From the NCBI GenBank assembly GCA_035690065.1, contig DASSKW010000081.1:1-16204 (forward strand): a stretch of 16,204 nt of DNA. The letters are read 5' to 3'. The notes below the pieces were generated by a model. That model had not been told where the DNA came from. It worked only from the letters and a program-made list of their open reading frames with translations, and ran no database searches. The DNA is from DASSKW01 sp035690065. GTDB taxonomy: Bacteria; Pseudomonadota; Gammaproteobacteria; Natronospirales; REEB76. The first letter of the stretch is position 1; each line of letters begins with the position of its first letter. Below, piece by piece: positions 1 through 6,449 of the stretch. Position numbers and translations under genes: made by a program.

Positions 1-104
1 GGACTGTTCACGGCAATATTATTGGCGTTGGCGGTCCATTTTCTGAACCTGTGACGCCTGTACATGTGGCTGGAGGCCGGACTTGGTATGATGAAAAACG
101 ATAA
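1..104 (+). CDS. Possible C-terminal tail of an unidentified upstream gene (partial)
   Basis: One frame (codons beginning at base 3) is open from the window edge to a TAA at 102-104 and would encode about 33 residues ending in GGRTWYDEKR. It stops 33 bases before the kinase start, a spacing that would fit a co-transcribed upstream gene. A second frame from base 1 gives a short hydrophobic tail ending at TGA 52-54, so the reading frame is not certain. I do not recognise the family. No promoter stands out in 1-137. This call rests only on an open frame and on the position next to the kinase gene, and it could be non-coding. Confidence 0.25.
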   Translation, partial: TVHGNIIGVGGPFSEPVTPVHVAGGRTWYDEKR

Positions 105-137
105 CCGGGGGGACACCACCCGGTCCGGGGAACGAGT

Positions 138-1436
138 ATGGGCACGCCAGTCAAGCTGGGCAAATTCATGGTCACGCGGGAACTGGGCCGGGGCACGACC
201 GGTACGGTCTACCTGTGCCACGATTCCTTCCTCGGCAAGGACGTCGCGCTCAAGCTGTACAACCTCGACGAGAATGTCCCCGAACAGGAAGCGCGTACCC
301 GCCGCAAACTGTTCTTCAACGAAGCCTATCTGGTCGGCAAACTCACTCATCCCAACATCCTGCCGATCTACGATGCTGGTGAAGACGACGGCCATTGTTT
401 CGTGGTCATGGAATATGTGCGCGGTGCGCATCCGCTTACCGCGTTCTGCCGGACCAATAATCTGTTGCCGGTACGCAAGGTCGTCGAAGTCATCTTCAAA
501 TGCGCCAAGGCGCTGGATTACGCACACAGGAACGGCCTGATCCATCGCGACATAAAACCCGGCAACATCATGATGACGGCGGAAGGCGATGTTCGTATCG
601 TGGATTTTGGCGTCGCGCAGATGGCCGGCAACGAAGCCGGGCAGCTCAAGGGACTGGTGGGTTCGCCCAGCTACATGGCGCCGGAACAGATGCGCCAGCA
701 ACCGTCCAGCATCCAGACCGATCTGTATTCGCTGGGCGTGGTGATGTACGAGTTGTTGTGCGGGAAGCGGCCGTATTACGGCGACAACCTCTCGCGTCTG
801 GTACATCAGATCATCTATGCCACTGCGCCACCGTTGCACCGCATCCGTCCCGATGTGCCGAGCGTGCTCGAAGACATCGTCAACAAGGCTCTGGACAAGG
901 ATCCGGCGCGCCGTTACAAGACCGGCATGGAATTCGCGACCGCGCTCACGCGTGCCGTCCGCACCCTGGACAAGTTATCGCAGGAGCTCGCCGAGCAGGA
1001 ACGTTTCAACATGCTGCGCGGGCTGACCTTCTTCAAGGGATTCTCGTACCCCGATATCTACGAAGTGCTGCAGGCCAGCCGCTGGCAGAGTTACGGTGCC
1101 AACGAGAACATCCTGGTGGAAGGCGAACTCGACGATTGCTTCGTGATCATCGTCTCAGGCGATGCTGAAGTACGACGTGGCAGCAAGGCGGTCGGTCTGC
1201 TTAGTGAAGGAGACTGTTTCGGTGAAGCAGCCTATCTGCAACAGACGCGCAGCACTGCGAGCATCGCGGCCAAGACCGTAGTGACGGTGTTGCGGGTCAA
1301 TGCGACCCTGATCGAGCAGGCATCCATGCCATGCCAGTTGCAGTTCCACAAGGTATTTTTGCGCAGCCTTATCGAACGCCTGACGCGCAGCGAACGACCG
1401 GAAGAAGGCCGCAGGAAGAAGGAAGTTCGTCCCTGA
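138..1436 (+). CDS. Ser/Thr protein kinase with C-terminal cyclic-nucleotide-binding-like domain
   Basis: A 432-residue cytoplasmic protein. Residues about 9-275 form a Hanks-type kinase: glycine loop GRGTTGTVY (18-25 region), VALK lysine K39, alpha-C glutamate near E62, catalytic loop HRDIKPGN with D138, K140 and N143, DFG at 156-158, and APE at 181-183. All catalytic residues are present, so it should be active. After a short linker (about 275-290), residues about 291-415 resemble a cyclic-nucleotide-binding/Crp-type effector domain, with FGEAAYL (361-367) and a following R371 matching the phosphate-binding cassette. No transmembrane segment is visible, unlike many bacterial PASTA kinases. 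Known of the families: the kinase phosphorylates Ser/Thr and cNMP domains bind cAMP or cGMP. Inferred: kinase output is gated by a nucleotide or another small ligand. The start follows a purine-rich stretch (GGGGAACGAGT) with modest Shine-Dalgarno character. The gene converges on folE2. Confidence 0.93.
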   Translation: MGTPVKLGKFMVTRELGRGTTGTVYLCHDSFLGKDVALKLYNLDENVPEQEARTRRKLFFNEAYLVGKLTHPNILPIYDAGEDDGHCFVVMEYVRGAHPLTAFCRTNNLLPVRKVVEVIFKCAKALDYAHRNGLIHRDIKPGNIMMTAEGDVRIVDFGVAQMAGNEAGQLKGLVGSPSYMAPEQMRQQPSSIQTDLYSLGVVMYELLCGKRPYYGDNLSRLVHQIIYATAPPLHRIRPDVPSVLEDIVNKALDKDPARRYKTGMEFATALTRAVRTLDKLSQELAEQERFNMLRGLTFFKGFSYPDIYEVLQASRWQSYGANENILVEGELDDCFVIIVSGDAEVRRGSKAVGLLSEGDCFGEAAYLQQTRSTASIAAKTVVTVLRVNATLIEQASMPCQLQFHKVFLRSLIERLTRSERPEEGRRKKEVRP

Positions 1437-1441
1437 ATCTA

Positions 1442-1478
1442 CTGCAGCACAGCTCGCAATTCTGACGCTGTGCTGCAG
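1442..1478. terminator. Perfect 12-bp inverted repeat between convergent genes, candidate bidirectional terminator
   Basis: CTGCAGCACAGC (1442-1453) and GCTGTGCTGCAG (1467-1478) are exact reverse complements separated by 13 bases. The repeat sits just after the kinase stop (1436) and just before the folE2 stop (1486), where both convergent transcripts would end. No T-run follows on either strand, so it is not a classical intrinsic terminator. It may instead block read-through or protect 3' ends. Confidence 0.6.
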
Positions 1479-1485
1479 AATGGCC

Positions 1486-2322
1486 TCACGCCTTGGCTGG
1501 TCTAGGTTCCAGATCCTTGTCTTTCTCGACCATTGCGTATGCTGAATGGTTGTGGATGGACTCGAAATTTTCCGATTCCACAGTGTAGGCGCGGATGCGT
1601 TCGTCGGCATTCAGTTTGACGGCGATATCGCGCACCATGTCTTCGACGAACTTGGGATTGTCGTAGGCATGCTCCGTCACGTATTTCTCATCCGGACGTT
1701 TCAGCAGACCATACAGTTCACAGGATGCCTGTTCCTCGACGATGCCGATCAGCTCCTCGATCCAGATGAAACCACGGGTCTTGCAGTCCACGGTCACATG
1801 TGAACGCTGGTTGTGCGCGCCGTACTCGGAGATCTTCTTCGAGCAGGGACACAGGCTGGTGACCGGCACCACGACCTTGATGCGCAGGCAGTTCTCGTTA
1901 TTGCGGCGCTGACCGGTGAACACCACGTCGTAATCCATCAGGCTCTGCACGTCCGAGACGGGTGCGTGCTTGTTGACGAAATACGGAAAGCGCATCTCGA
2001 TATGCCCGGATTTGGCACCCAGGCGTTCGGTCATATCGGTCAGCATCTCCTTGAACGAATCAGTGGTGATCTCGCGCTCGTAGTTGTTGAGGATCTCGAC
2101 GAAGCGTGACATGTGGGTGCCCTTGAAGTTGTGCGGCAGATCCACGTACATGCTGAAATTGGCGATGGTGTGCTGTTCGCCGCCGGAACGGTCGCGTACC
2201 CGTACCGGGTGCCGGATATCCTTGATGCCGACCTTGTTGATGGGGATACGGCGGGTATCCGCGCTGGACTGCACGTCTTCGATGGGGACGACATCCGCTT
2301 GGGCGGGGTGGGTCGGAGTCAT
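1486..2322 (-). CDS. folE2: GTP cyclohydrolase FolE2 (type IB)
   Basis: Converts GTP to 7,8-dihydroneopterin triphosphate, the first step of folate and other pterin synthesis. FolE2 is the metal-flexible alternative to zinc-dependent FolE. I chose the ATG at 2322 (278 residues) because GGAGG lies 8 bases upstream (complement of 2331-2335). The frame is open to 2409, and the ATG at 2337 is possible but has a weaker site. With the 2322 start, the family signature SLCPCSK is at residues 156-162, with active-site cysteines C158 and C160, followed by HNQRSH (170-175) and a CELYGLLKRPDEKYVTE block (about 201-217). Length is normal for the family. The gene is last in the minus-strand series after dxs, from which a 151-base gap separates it, so it may also have its own promoter. 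No zinc-uptake regulator gene is nearby. Confidence 0.95.
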   Translation of the reverse strand: MTPTHPAQADVVPIEDVQSSADTRRIPINKVGIKDIRHPVRVRDRSGGEQHTIANFSMYVDLPHNFKGTHMSRFVEILNNYEREITTDSFKEMLTDMTERLGAKSGHIEMRFPYFVNKHAPVSDVQSLMDYDVVFTGQRRNNENCLRIKVVVPVTSLCPCSKKISEYGAHNQRSHVTVDCKTRGFIWIEELIGIVEEQASCELYGLLKRPDEKYVTEHAYDNPKFVEDMVRDIAVKLNADERIRAYTVESENFESIHNHSAYAMVEKDKDLEPRPAKA

Positions 2323-2422
2323 GTGGGCGTCCTCCATTGCGGCTGCCTCTTGGCGCGGTTTCGGGAATCGGGTTATGGGGGCTGGGGAAGGGATTTTCCA
2401 CCCCCGCAAGCGGCCAGATTCA

Positions 2423-2444
2423 ATCCTGACTAAACTACTAGGAT
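2423..2444. promoter_or_regulatory. Interrupted inverted repeat in the dxs-folE2 gap, possible operator
   Basis: ATCCT (2423-2427) and AGGAT (2440-2444) are perfect inverted arms around a 12-base centre that contains GACTAAACTA. The size and the GACTAAA core loosely resemble Rrf2/IscR-type operators. The centre is not symmetric, and no -35/-10 pair stands out. It lies 101 bases upstream of the folE2 start. Regulatory function is speculative. Confidence 0.25.
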
Positions 2445-2473
2445 ACCTTCAGCCCGGGAAATGTGCCAGCGTG

Positions 2474-4378
2474 TCAGGTGAGGGCAGCGCGCCGGCGGTG
2501 TGCATCGGGCGTACGGCCCGCGAGCCACGTTTCTATATCGTGCCGGATGTGTTCCGCATCCAGACCGGCTTGCTGCAAGCATTCTTCACGCGAACCGTGT
2601 TCGATGAAACGGTCCGGGATCCCGATGTGCAGCAGGGGCTTTTCTACAGTTTGTGCAGCGAAAAACTCGGCGACGGCACTGCCGGCACCACCGGCCACAG
2701 CATTGTCTTCGAGCGTGACGAAATGTGCGTGACTGGCGGCCAGTTCGAGCAGCAGGCTTTCATCCAGCGGTTTCACGAAGCGCATGTTGACGAGCGTGGC
2801 ATCCAGAGCATCGGCCGCGAGTCGTGCCGGTTCGACCATGGCACCGAATGCGAGCAATGCAAGCCCGCGTCCGTTGCGCCGCACCTCCGCTTTGCCGATC
2901 GGCAGTGCCCGCATGGTCGTTACGATCCTGGCGCCCGGGCCACGCCCACGCGGATAACGTACGGCCGCGGGCTGGTTCAAGGTCATGCCGGTGTACAGCA
3001 TCTGCCGACATTCGTTCTCGTCGGCGGGCGCCATCAATACCAGGTTCGGCAGGCAACGCATATAAGTGAGATCGAAACTCCCGGCGTGAGTGGGACCGTC
3101 AGGTCCGACCAGTCCGGCACGGTCGATGGCGAACAGTACCGGCAGGTTCTGCAGTGCGACATCATGCACCAGTTGATCATAGGCGCGTTGCAGGAAGGTG
3201 GAATAGATCGCGACTACCGGCTTGAGACCTTCCACTGCCAAACCTGCTGCCAGCGTCACCGCATGCTGTTCGGCGATCGCGACATCGAAATAGCGGTCCG
3301 GGAAACGTCGTTCGAATTCGACCAGTCCGGAACCTTCACGCATCGCCGGTGTGATCGCCACCAGCCGTGGTTCCTGCTCGGCCATGTCGCACAGCCACTG
3401 ACCGAATACGTCCGAGTAGGCAGGTCCGGCTGATGGTTTTTCGTTGATCACGCCGGTGCTGGCGTTGAATGCGGATGGGCCATGCCACTTGATGGGATCC
3501 TTCTCTGCCGGTTCATACCCCTTGCCCTTGCGGGTTACGACATGCAGGAACTGCGGACCTTTGAGTGCGCGCATGTTGCGCAAGGTGGAGACCAACAGGT
3601 TCACGTCGTGACCGTCGATCGGTCCGATGTAATTGAAACCGAGTTCCTCGAACAGGGTGCCGGGCAGCACCATGCCTTTCATGAATTCTTCCGAGCGGCG
3701 CGCGAGTTCCTTGACCGGCGGCATGATCGACAAGGCTTTCTTGCCGCCTTCACGCAGATGCGAATACACGCGGCCTGACAGCACCTTGGCGAAATAATTG
3801 GAGAGCGCACCGACATTACCCGAGATCGACATATCGTTGTCGTTCAGGATCACCAGCAAGTTGGCGTTGAGCGAGCCGGCGTGATTCAGTGCTTCGAACG
3901 CCATCCCGGCGGTCATGGCGCCATCGCCGATCAAGGAAACCACATGCCGGTCTTCCTCACCTTTCTGTTTCGCCGCCAGTGCCATACCGAGTGCAGCACT
4001 GATGCTGGTGCTGGAGTGTCCGACGCCGAACGTATCGTAGGGGCTTTCGCTGCGCCGCGGAAATGGCGCGAGTCCGCCACTTTTGCGGATGGTCTCCAAC
4101 TGATCGCGACGGCCGGTGAGCACTTTGTGCGGATAGGCCTGGTGCCCGACGTCCCAGACCAGCCGGTCATACGGGGTGTTGAAGACGTAATGTGCGGCGA
4201 TGGTCAGTTCCACCACGCCGAGCCCGGCAGCGAAATGGCCGCCGACATTGCTCACGGTGTGGATCAGATACGCGCGCAGTTCTTTCGCCACCTGTTGCAG
4301 GCTGGCTTCGGGAAGCGCGCGCAATTCTTCGGGAGAGTTTATGCGCGCGAGCAGGGGATAGGCAGAGAGGTCAGTCAT
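2474..4378 (-). CDS. dxs: 1-deoxy-D-xylulose-5-phosphate synthase
   Basis: Condenses pyruvate and glyceraldehyde 3-phosphate into DXP, the entry and main control step of the non-mevalonate (MEP) isoprenoid pathway. It also feeds thiamine and pyridoxal synthesis. At 634 residues it is slightly longer than E. coli Dxs. Visible signatures: SNVGGHFAAGLG with H48, DVGHQAYPHK with H80, GHSSTSIS at 120-127, and the thiamine-diphosphate/Mg motif GDGAMTAG (151-158) with NDN (179-181). The conserved VAIAEQHAVTLAAG region of the middle domain and a transketolase C-terminal domain follow. All expected active-site segments are present. The gene starts 63 bases after the ispA stop in the same direction, as expected for an xseB-ispA-dxs operon. 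The Shine-Dalgarno match is weak. Confidence 0.98.
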   Translation of the reverse strand: MTDLSAYPLLARINSPEELRALPEASLQQVAKELRAYLIHTVSNVGGHFAAGLGVVELTIAAHYVFNTPYDRLVWDVGHQAYPHKVLTGRRDQLETIRKSGGLAPFPRRSESPYDTFGVGHSSTSISAALGMALAAKQKGEEDRHVVSLIGDGAMTAGMAFEALNHAGSLNANLLVILNDNDMSISGNVGALSNYFAKVLSGRVYSHLREGGKKALSIMPPVKELARRSEEFMKGMVLPGTLFEELGFNYIGPIDGHDVNLLVSTLRNMRALKGPQFLHVVTRKGKGYEPAEKDPIKWHGPSAFNASTGVINEKPSAGPAYSDVFGQWLCDMAEQEPRLVAITPAMREGSGLVEFERRFPDRYFDVAIAEQHAVTLAAGLAVEGLKPVVAIYSTFLQRAYDQLVHDVALQNLPVLFAIDRAGLVGPDGPTHAGSFDLTYMRCLPNLVLMAPADENECRQMLYTGMTLNQPAAVRYPRGRGPGARIVTTMRALPIGKAEVRRNGRGLALLAFGAMVEPARLAADALDATLVNMRFVKPLDESLLLELAASHAHFVTLEDNAVAGGAGSAVAEFFAAQTVEKPLLHIGIPDRFIEHGSREECLQQAGLDAEHIRHDIETWLAGRTPDAHRRRAALT

Positions 4379-4441
4379 CGCGCGCTCGTGGAATCCGGGT
4401 AGTCATTATCCGGTCATTGGGCCCTGCCCATCAACCAGCGC

Positions 4442-5332
4442 TCAGTTTTCCCTGCTGACGATGTATTCCGAGAGCCAGCACAGCGGCTCAGCCGCATCGC
4501 CGAACGGCAGCAGTGCCTCAAGTGCCTGCAAGTGCAGGTCCTGTGCCCGGCGCTGTGATTCTGCGAGCCCCAGGATGCTGGGGAAGGTGGGTTTGTTGCG
4601 CGAGGCGTCGGCACCGGTCTGCTTGCCGAGTGATTCGGTCTCTCCGGCCACATCCAGGATATCGTCCCGGATCTGGAATGCGAGCCCGATGCACCTGGCA
4701 TACCGATCCAGCGCCGCCAGCTTCTCCGTCGCGAGGTCGGGGACACTCTGCGCCGCCAGCAGCACGCTGGCCCGGATCAGGGCGCCGGTCTTGTGAAGAT
4801 GCATCAGCTCCAGTTCTGCCAGACTGAGGGTGTGGCCGGTCGCGGCCAGATCCATGGCCTGGCCGCCGGCCATGCCCGCCGAGCCGCTGGCGATGGCGAC
4901 GCTACGGATCATATTGACCCTGGCCGCCGGTGCCGCCTGCATGGCCGGATCGTCGGCGAGGATCAGGAATGCCTGCACCTGCAGTGCATCGCCGGCGAGG
5001 ATCGCAGTTGCCACGTCGAAGGCACGGTGGCAGGTGGGACGCCCGCGGCGCAGGTCGTCGTTATCCATGGCCGGCAGGTCGTCATGGATCAGGGAATAGG
5101 CATGGATCAGTTCGACGGCGGCAGCCGGACCGTCCAACCGGTCAGGCGGTACACCCAGTACTTCGCCACCGGCATAGATGAGCAGGGGTCTCAAGTGTTT
5201 GCCGCCGCCCAGTACCGCATAACGCATGGCGGAATGCAGCCGTTCGGGTGGTTTCTCGGCGGCTGGCAGCCAGCGCTCCAGAACTTTTTCGATGCGTGCG
5301 CCGTAATCGGTGACACGCTCCCGGAACGACAT
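4442..5332 (-). CDS. ispA: Polyprenyl diphosphate synthase (farnesyl/geranyl diphosphate synthase type)
   Basis: Adds isopentenyl diphosphate to allylic diphosphates, giving short-chain prenyl diphosphates (probably C15) for quinones and undecaprenyl carriers. The 296-residue protein carries GGGKHLRP (about 42-49), the first aspartate-rich motif DDLPAMDNDD (84-93) in its DDxxxxD form, GGQAMDL (157-162) and the second motif RDDILD (222-227). These are the features of an active trans-prenyltransferase. The ATG at 5332 begins 3 bases after the xseB stop, which suggests translational coupling, with GGAG lying inside the end of xseB. The gene sits between xseB and dxs, the usual gammaproteobacterial order. 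Product chain length cannot be fixed from sequence alone. Confidence 0.95.
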   Translation of the reverse strand: MSFRERVTDYGARIEKVLERWLPAAEKPPERLHSAMRYAVLGGGKHLRPLLIYAGGEVLGVPPDRLDGPAAAVELIHAYSLIHDDLPAMDNDDLRRGRPTCHRAFDVATAILAGDALQVQAFLILADDPAMQAAPAARVNMIRSVAIASGSAGMAGGQAMDLAATGHTLSLAELELMHLHKTGALIRASVLLAAQSVPDLATEKLAALDRYARCIGLAFQIRDDILDVAGETESLGKQTGADASRNKPTFPSILGLAESQRRAQDLHLQALEALLPFGDAAEPLCWLSEYIVSREN

Positions 5333-5335
5333 GGC

Positions 5336-5581
5336 TTATTCGTCTCCGGTCTCGAAGGGTACCAGGGTCTGGCGACCGTCTTTTTCGAGCAATTGTTCCA
5401 CCTTCAATTCAGCCTGTTTAAGCGCGCTCTGGCATTGGCGGGTCAGCGCGATACCACGTTCGAAATGCTTGAGTGCAGCATCCAGCGGCAGGTCGCCTTT
5501 CTCCAGGGTGGCGACGATACCCTCCAGTTCCTTGAGGGCGGACTCGAAATCAGGGACATCGGTTTTCGGGGCTTTGGGCAT
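5336..5581 (-). CDS. xseB: Exodeoxyribonuclease VII small subunit
   Basis: Small helical subunit of exonuclease VII, which degrades single-stranded DNA together with XseA in mismatch and other repair. The 81-residue protein contains the family core DFESALKELEGIVATLEKGD (about 9-28), followed by a heptad-rich helix (LPLDAALKHFERGIALTRQC) and a coiled C-terminal helix. Length is normal. GGAGAAA lies 8 bases upstream of the ATG at 5581. It is the first gene of the minus-strand operon, and its promoter should lie in the 176-base divergent region shared with the rubrerythrin gene. xseA is not in the window. Confidence 0.95.
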   Translation of the reverse strand: MPKAPKTDVPDFESALKELEGIVATLEKGDLPLDAALKHFERGIALTRQCQSALKQAELKVEQLLEKDGRQTLVPFETGDE

Positions 5582-5605
5582 GGCATTTTCTCCAGCGGCG
5601 GCGGC

Positions 5606-5634
5606 ACGTTACACGCCGCAGCGAAGCGGGTCAA
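5606..5634 (-). promoter_or_regulatory. Candidate promoter of the xseB-ispA-dxs operon
   Basis: On the minus strand, TTGACC (5634-5629) is followed after 17 bases by TAACGT (5611-5606). The -35 box matches the consensus at five of six positions but the -10 box at only three. It would start transcription near 5599, a few bases ahead of the Shine-Dalgarno sequence. Position fits well and strength is uncertain. Confidence 0.4.
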
Positions 5635-5652
5635 CGCAGGGCGTGGGCCGTG

Positions 5653-5681
5653 TTGACATCGACTGGACGAGAGTCTAGAGT
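5653..5681 (+). promoter_or_regulatory. Candidate promoter of the rubrerythrin operon
   Basis: A perfect -35 TTGACA (5653-5658) is followed after exactly 17 bases by TAGAGT (5676-5681, four of six). The -10 box lies between the first GACT/AGTC half-site and the 7-1-7 palindrome. A weaker alternative is TTGACT (5702-5707), 17 bases, TTGAAT (5725-5730). Either would be controlled by a protein bound to the palindrome cluster. Confidence 0.5.
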
Positions 5682-5697
5682 TTTAGACTTAGTCTAA
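5672..5697. promoter_or_regulatory. Palindrome cluster (7-1-7 site plus extra half-site), likely repressor operator
   Basis: TTAGACT-T-AGTCTAA (5683-5697) is a perfect palindrome with 7-base arms around one base. A further AGTCTA half-site at 5673-5678 pairs with TAGACT (5684-5689) across 5 bases, and more GACT/AGTC units follow at about 5704 and 5713. The sites overlap the likely -10 element and start point of the rubrerythrin promoter. The 7-1-7 layout recalls Fur/PerR boxes, while the GACT/AGTC core recalls Rrf2-type sites. I cannot say which family binds, and no regulator gene is in the window. Confidence 0.55.
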
Positions 5698-5757
5698 TAG
5701 TTTGACTGTCGTAGTCGCCGAACATTGAATTTCGATCTGTTTCACGCGGAGGAAATC

Positions 5758-6180
5758 ATGAGTAATTTGAAAGGCAGCAAGACCGAGCAGAACCTGAAAG
5801 ATGCCTTCTCGGGCGAATCCCAGGCCAACCGGCGCTATCTCTATTTCGCCGCCAAGGCGGACGTGGAAGGTTACAACGACGTGTCCGCGGTATTCCGTTC
5901 CACCGCCGAAGGCGAGACCGGCCATGCGCATGGGCATCTGGAATACCTGGAAGCGGTCGGCGATCCGGCCACGGGTTTGCCGATCGGCGCCACTGACAAG
6001 AATCTCAAGGCCGCCATCGCCGGCGAGACCCACGAATACACTGACATGTATCCGGGGATGGCCAAGGCCGCGCGCAGTGAAGGTTTTGGCGAGATCGCCG
6101 ACTGGTTCGAGACGCTGGCGAAAGCAGAACGCTCGCATGCAAACCGGTTCCAGAAGGCTTTGGACGGCCTCGGCAAGTAA
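5758..6180 (+). CDS. Rubrerythrin-family diiron protein without a rubredoxin domain
   Basis: Cytoplasmic ferritin-like four-helix protein of 140 residues, expected to reduce hydrogen peroxide or handle iron at a diiron site. Glutamate and histidine ligand pairs are all present: E20 (SGES), E53/H56 (EGETGH), E90/E93 (GETHEY) and E124/H127 (AERSHANR). The C-terminal rubredoxin domain with two CxxC knuckles found in classical rubrerythrins is absent, so electrons must come from a separate donor. The start at 5758 is set by GGAGGA at 5748-5753; an in-frame ATG at 5725 lacks a comparable site. It is the first gene of the block. Similar short rubrerythrins commonly neighbour a GlpC-like Fe-S protein and DUF3501, as here. 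Expression is probably controlled by the palindrome cluster upstream. Confidence 0.93.
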   Translation: MSNLKGSKTEQNLKDAFSGESQANRRYLYFAAKADVEGYNDVSAVFRSTAEGETGHAHGHLEYLEAVGDPATGLPIGATDKNLKAAIAGETHEYTDMYPGMAKAARSEGFGEIADWFETLAKAERSHANRFQKALDGLGK

Positions 6181-6377
6181 CGGGCACCCTGAAAATCAAT
6201 CTTTTGTTTTCTGGCGGTGTTTTTGACCATGGATGGTCTTACATTACGGAGGACAGGGATGTCCGAGAGTAATGCGAAAATGACCTCGGAAGCTTTATGT
6301 ATTGGCATATACACTCCAGTTCCTCGGTCATTTCTGCCTACCCAGAAACCAAAATCTCTGATTTTCAAAGGCACCCG
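6181..6377. repeat. Long imperfect inverted repeat with internal hairpins, candidate structured RNA or relic element
   Basis: Starting directly after the rubrerythrin stop, about 38 bases at 6181-6215 are imperfectly complementary to about 6340-6377. The matches include CGGG with CCCG, TGAAAATCA (6190-6198) with TGATTTTCA (6359-6367), and a TTTCTGG/CCAGAAA pair. Nested inside are GACCAT-GG-ATGGTC (6225-6238), GGACA-GGGA-TGTCC (6251-6264) and an AAATGACC/GGTCATTT stem extended by GGAA/TTCC (6278-6291 with 6320-6333). The whole could fold as a branched RNA in the operon transcript, or be a small inverted-repeat (MITE-like) insertion. No clear target duplication is visible beyond a possible TA. 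Confidence 0.4.
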
Positions 6378-6381
6378 ATAA
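6259..6381 (+). CDS. Possible 40-residue small ORF
   Basis: An ATG at 6259 is preceded by GGAGG (6248-6252) with 6-base spacing, a strong ribosome-binding site. The frame runs 40 codons to TAA at 6379-6381. The predicted peptide begins MSESNAKMTSEALCIGIYTP, has one cysteine, and has a basic C-terminal half (KPKSLIFKGTR). It has no transmembrane stretch and I recognise no family. It lies between the rubrerythrin and Fe-S protein genes in the same direction. It overlaps the inverted-repeat region, so the open frame could be chance. Codon third positions are less GC-rich than in the neighbouring genes, which argues against it. Confidence 0.3.
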   Translation: MSESNAKMTSEALCIGIYTPVPRSFLPTQKPKSLIFKGTR

Positions 6382-6403
6382 TTCAGCCAACGTAATGTAT
6401 AGC

Positions 6404-6423
6404 GGGGGCGCTGCGGCGCCCCC
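6404..6423 (+). terminator. GC-rich hairpin upstream of the Fe-S protein gene
   Basis: GGGGGCGC (6404-6411), loop TGCG, GCGCCCCC (6416-6423) form a very stable 8-bp stem ending 26 bases before the next start codon. It lacks a following T-run. It could attenuate read-through or protect the 3' end of the rubrerythrin message, making rubrerythrin more abundant than the downstream products. Confidence 0.5.
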
Positions 6424-6449
6424 ATTCATAATCGCATTGGGGAATAGTT

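Noticed and set aside
2323..2409. Longer folE2 start.
   Set aside because: The GGAGG that serves ATG 2322 lies inside this extension, and the added residues are Pro/Arg-rich and unlike the family.
2084..3433. A 449-codon open frame on the plus strand.
   Set aside because: It lies antisense to folE2 and dxs, both of which have complete family motifs. Its product looks like a low-complexity shadow translation.
4793..5656. A 287-codon open frame on the plus strand.
   Set aside because: It is antisense to ispA and xseB, whose catalytic and family motifs are clear, and it has no recognisable domain.
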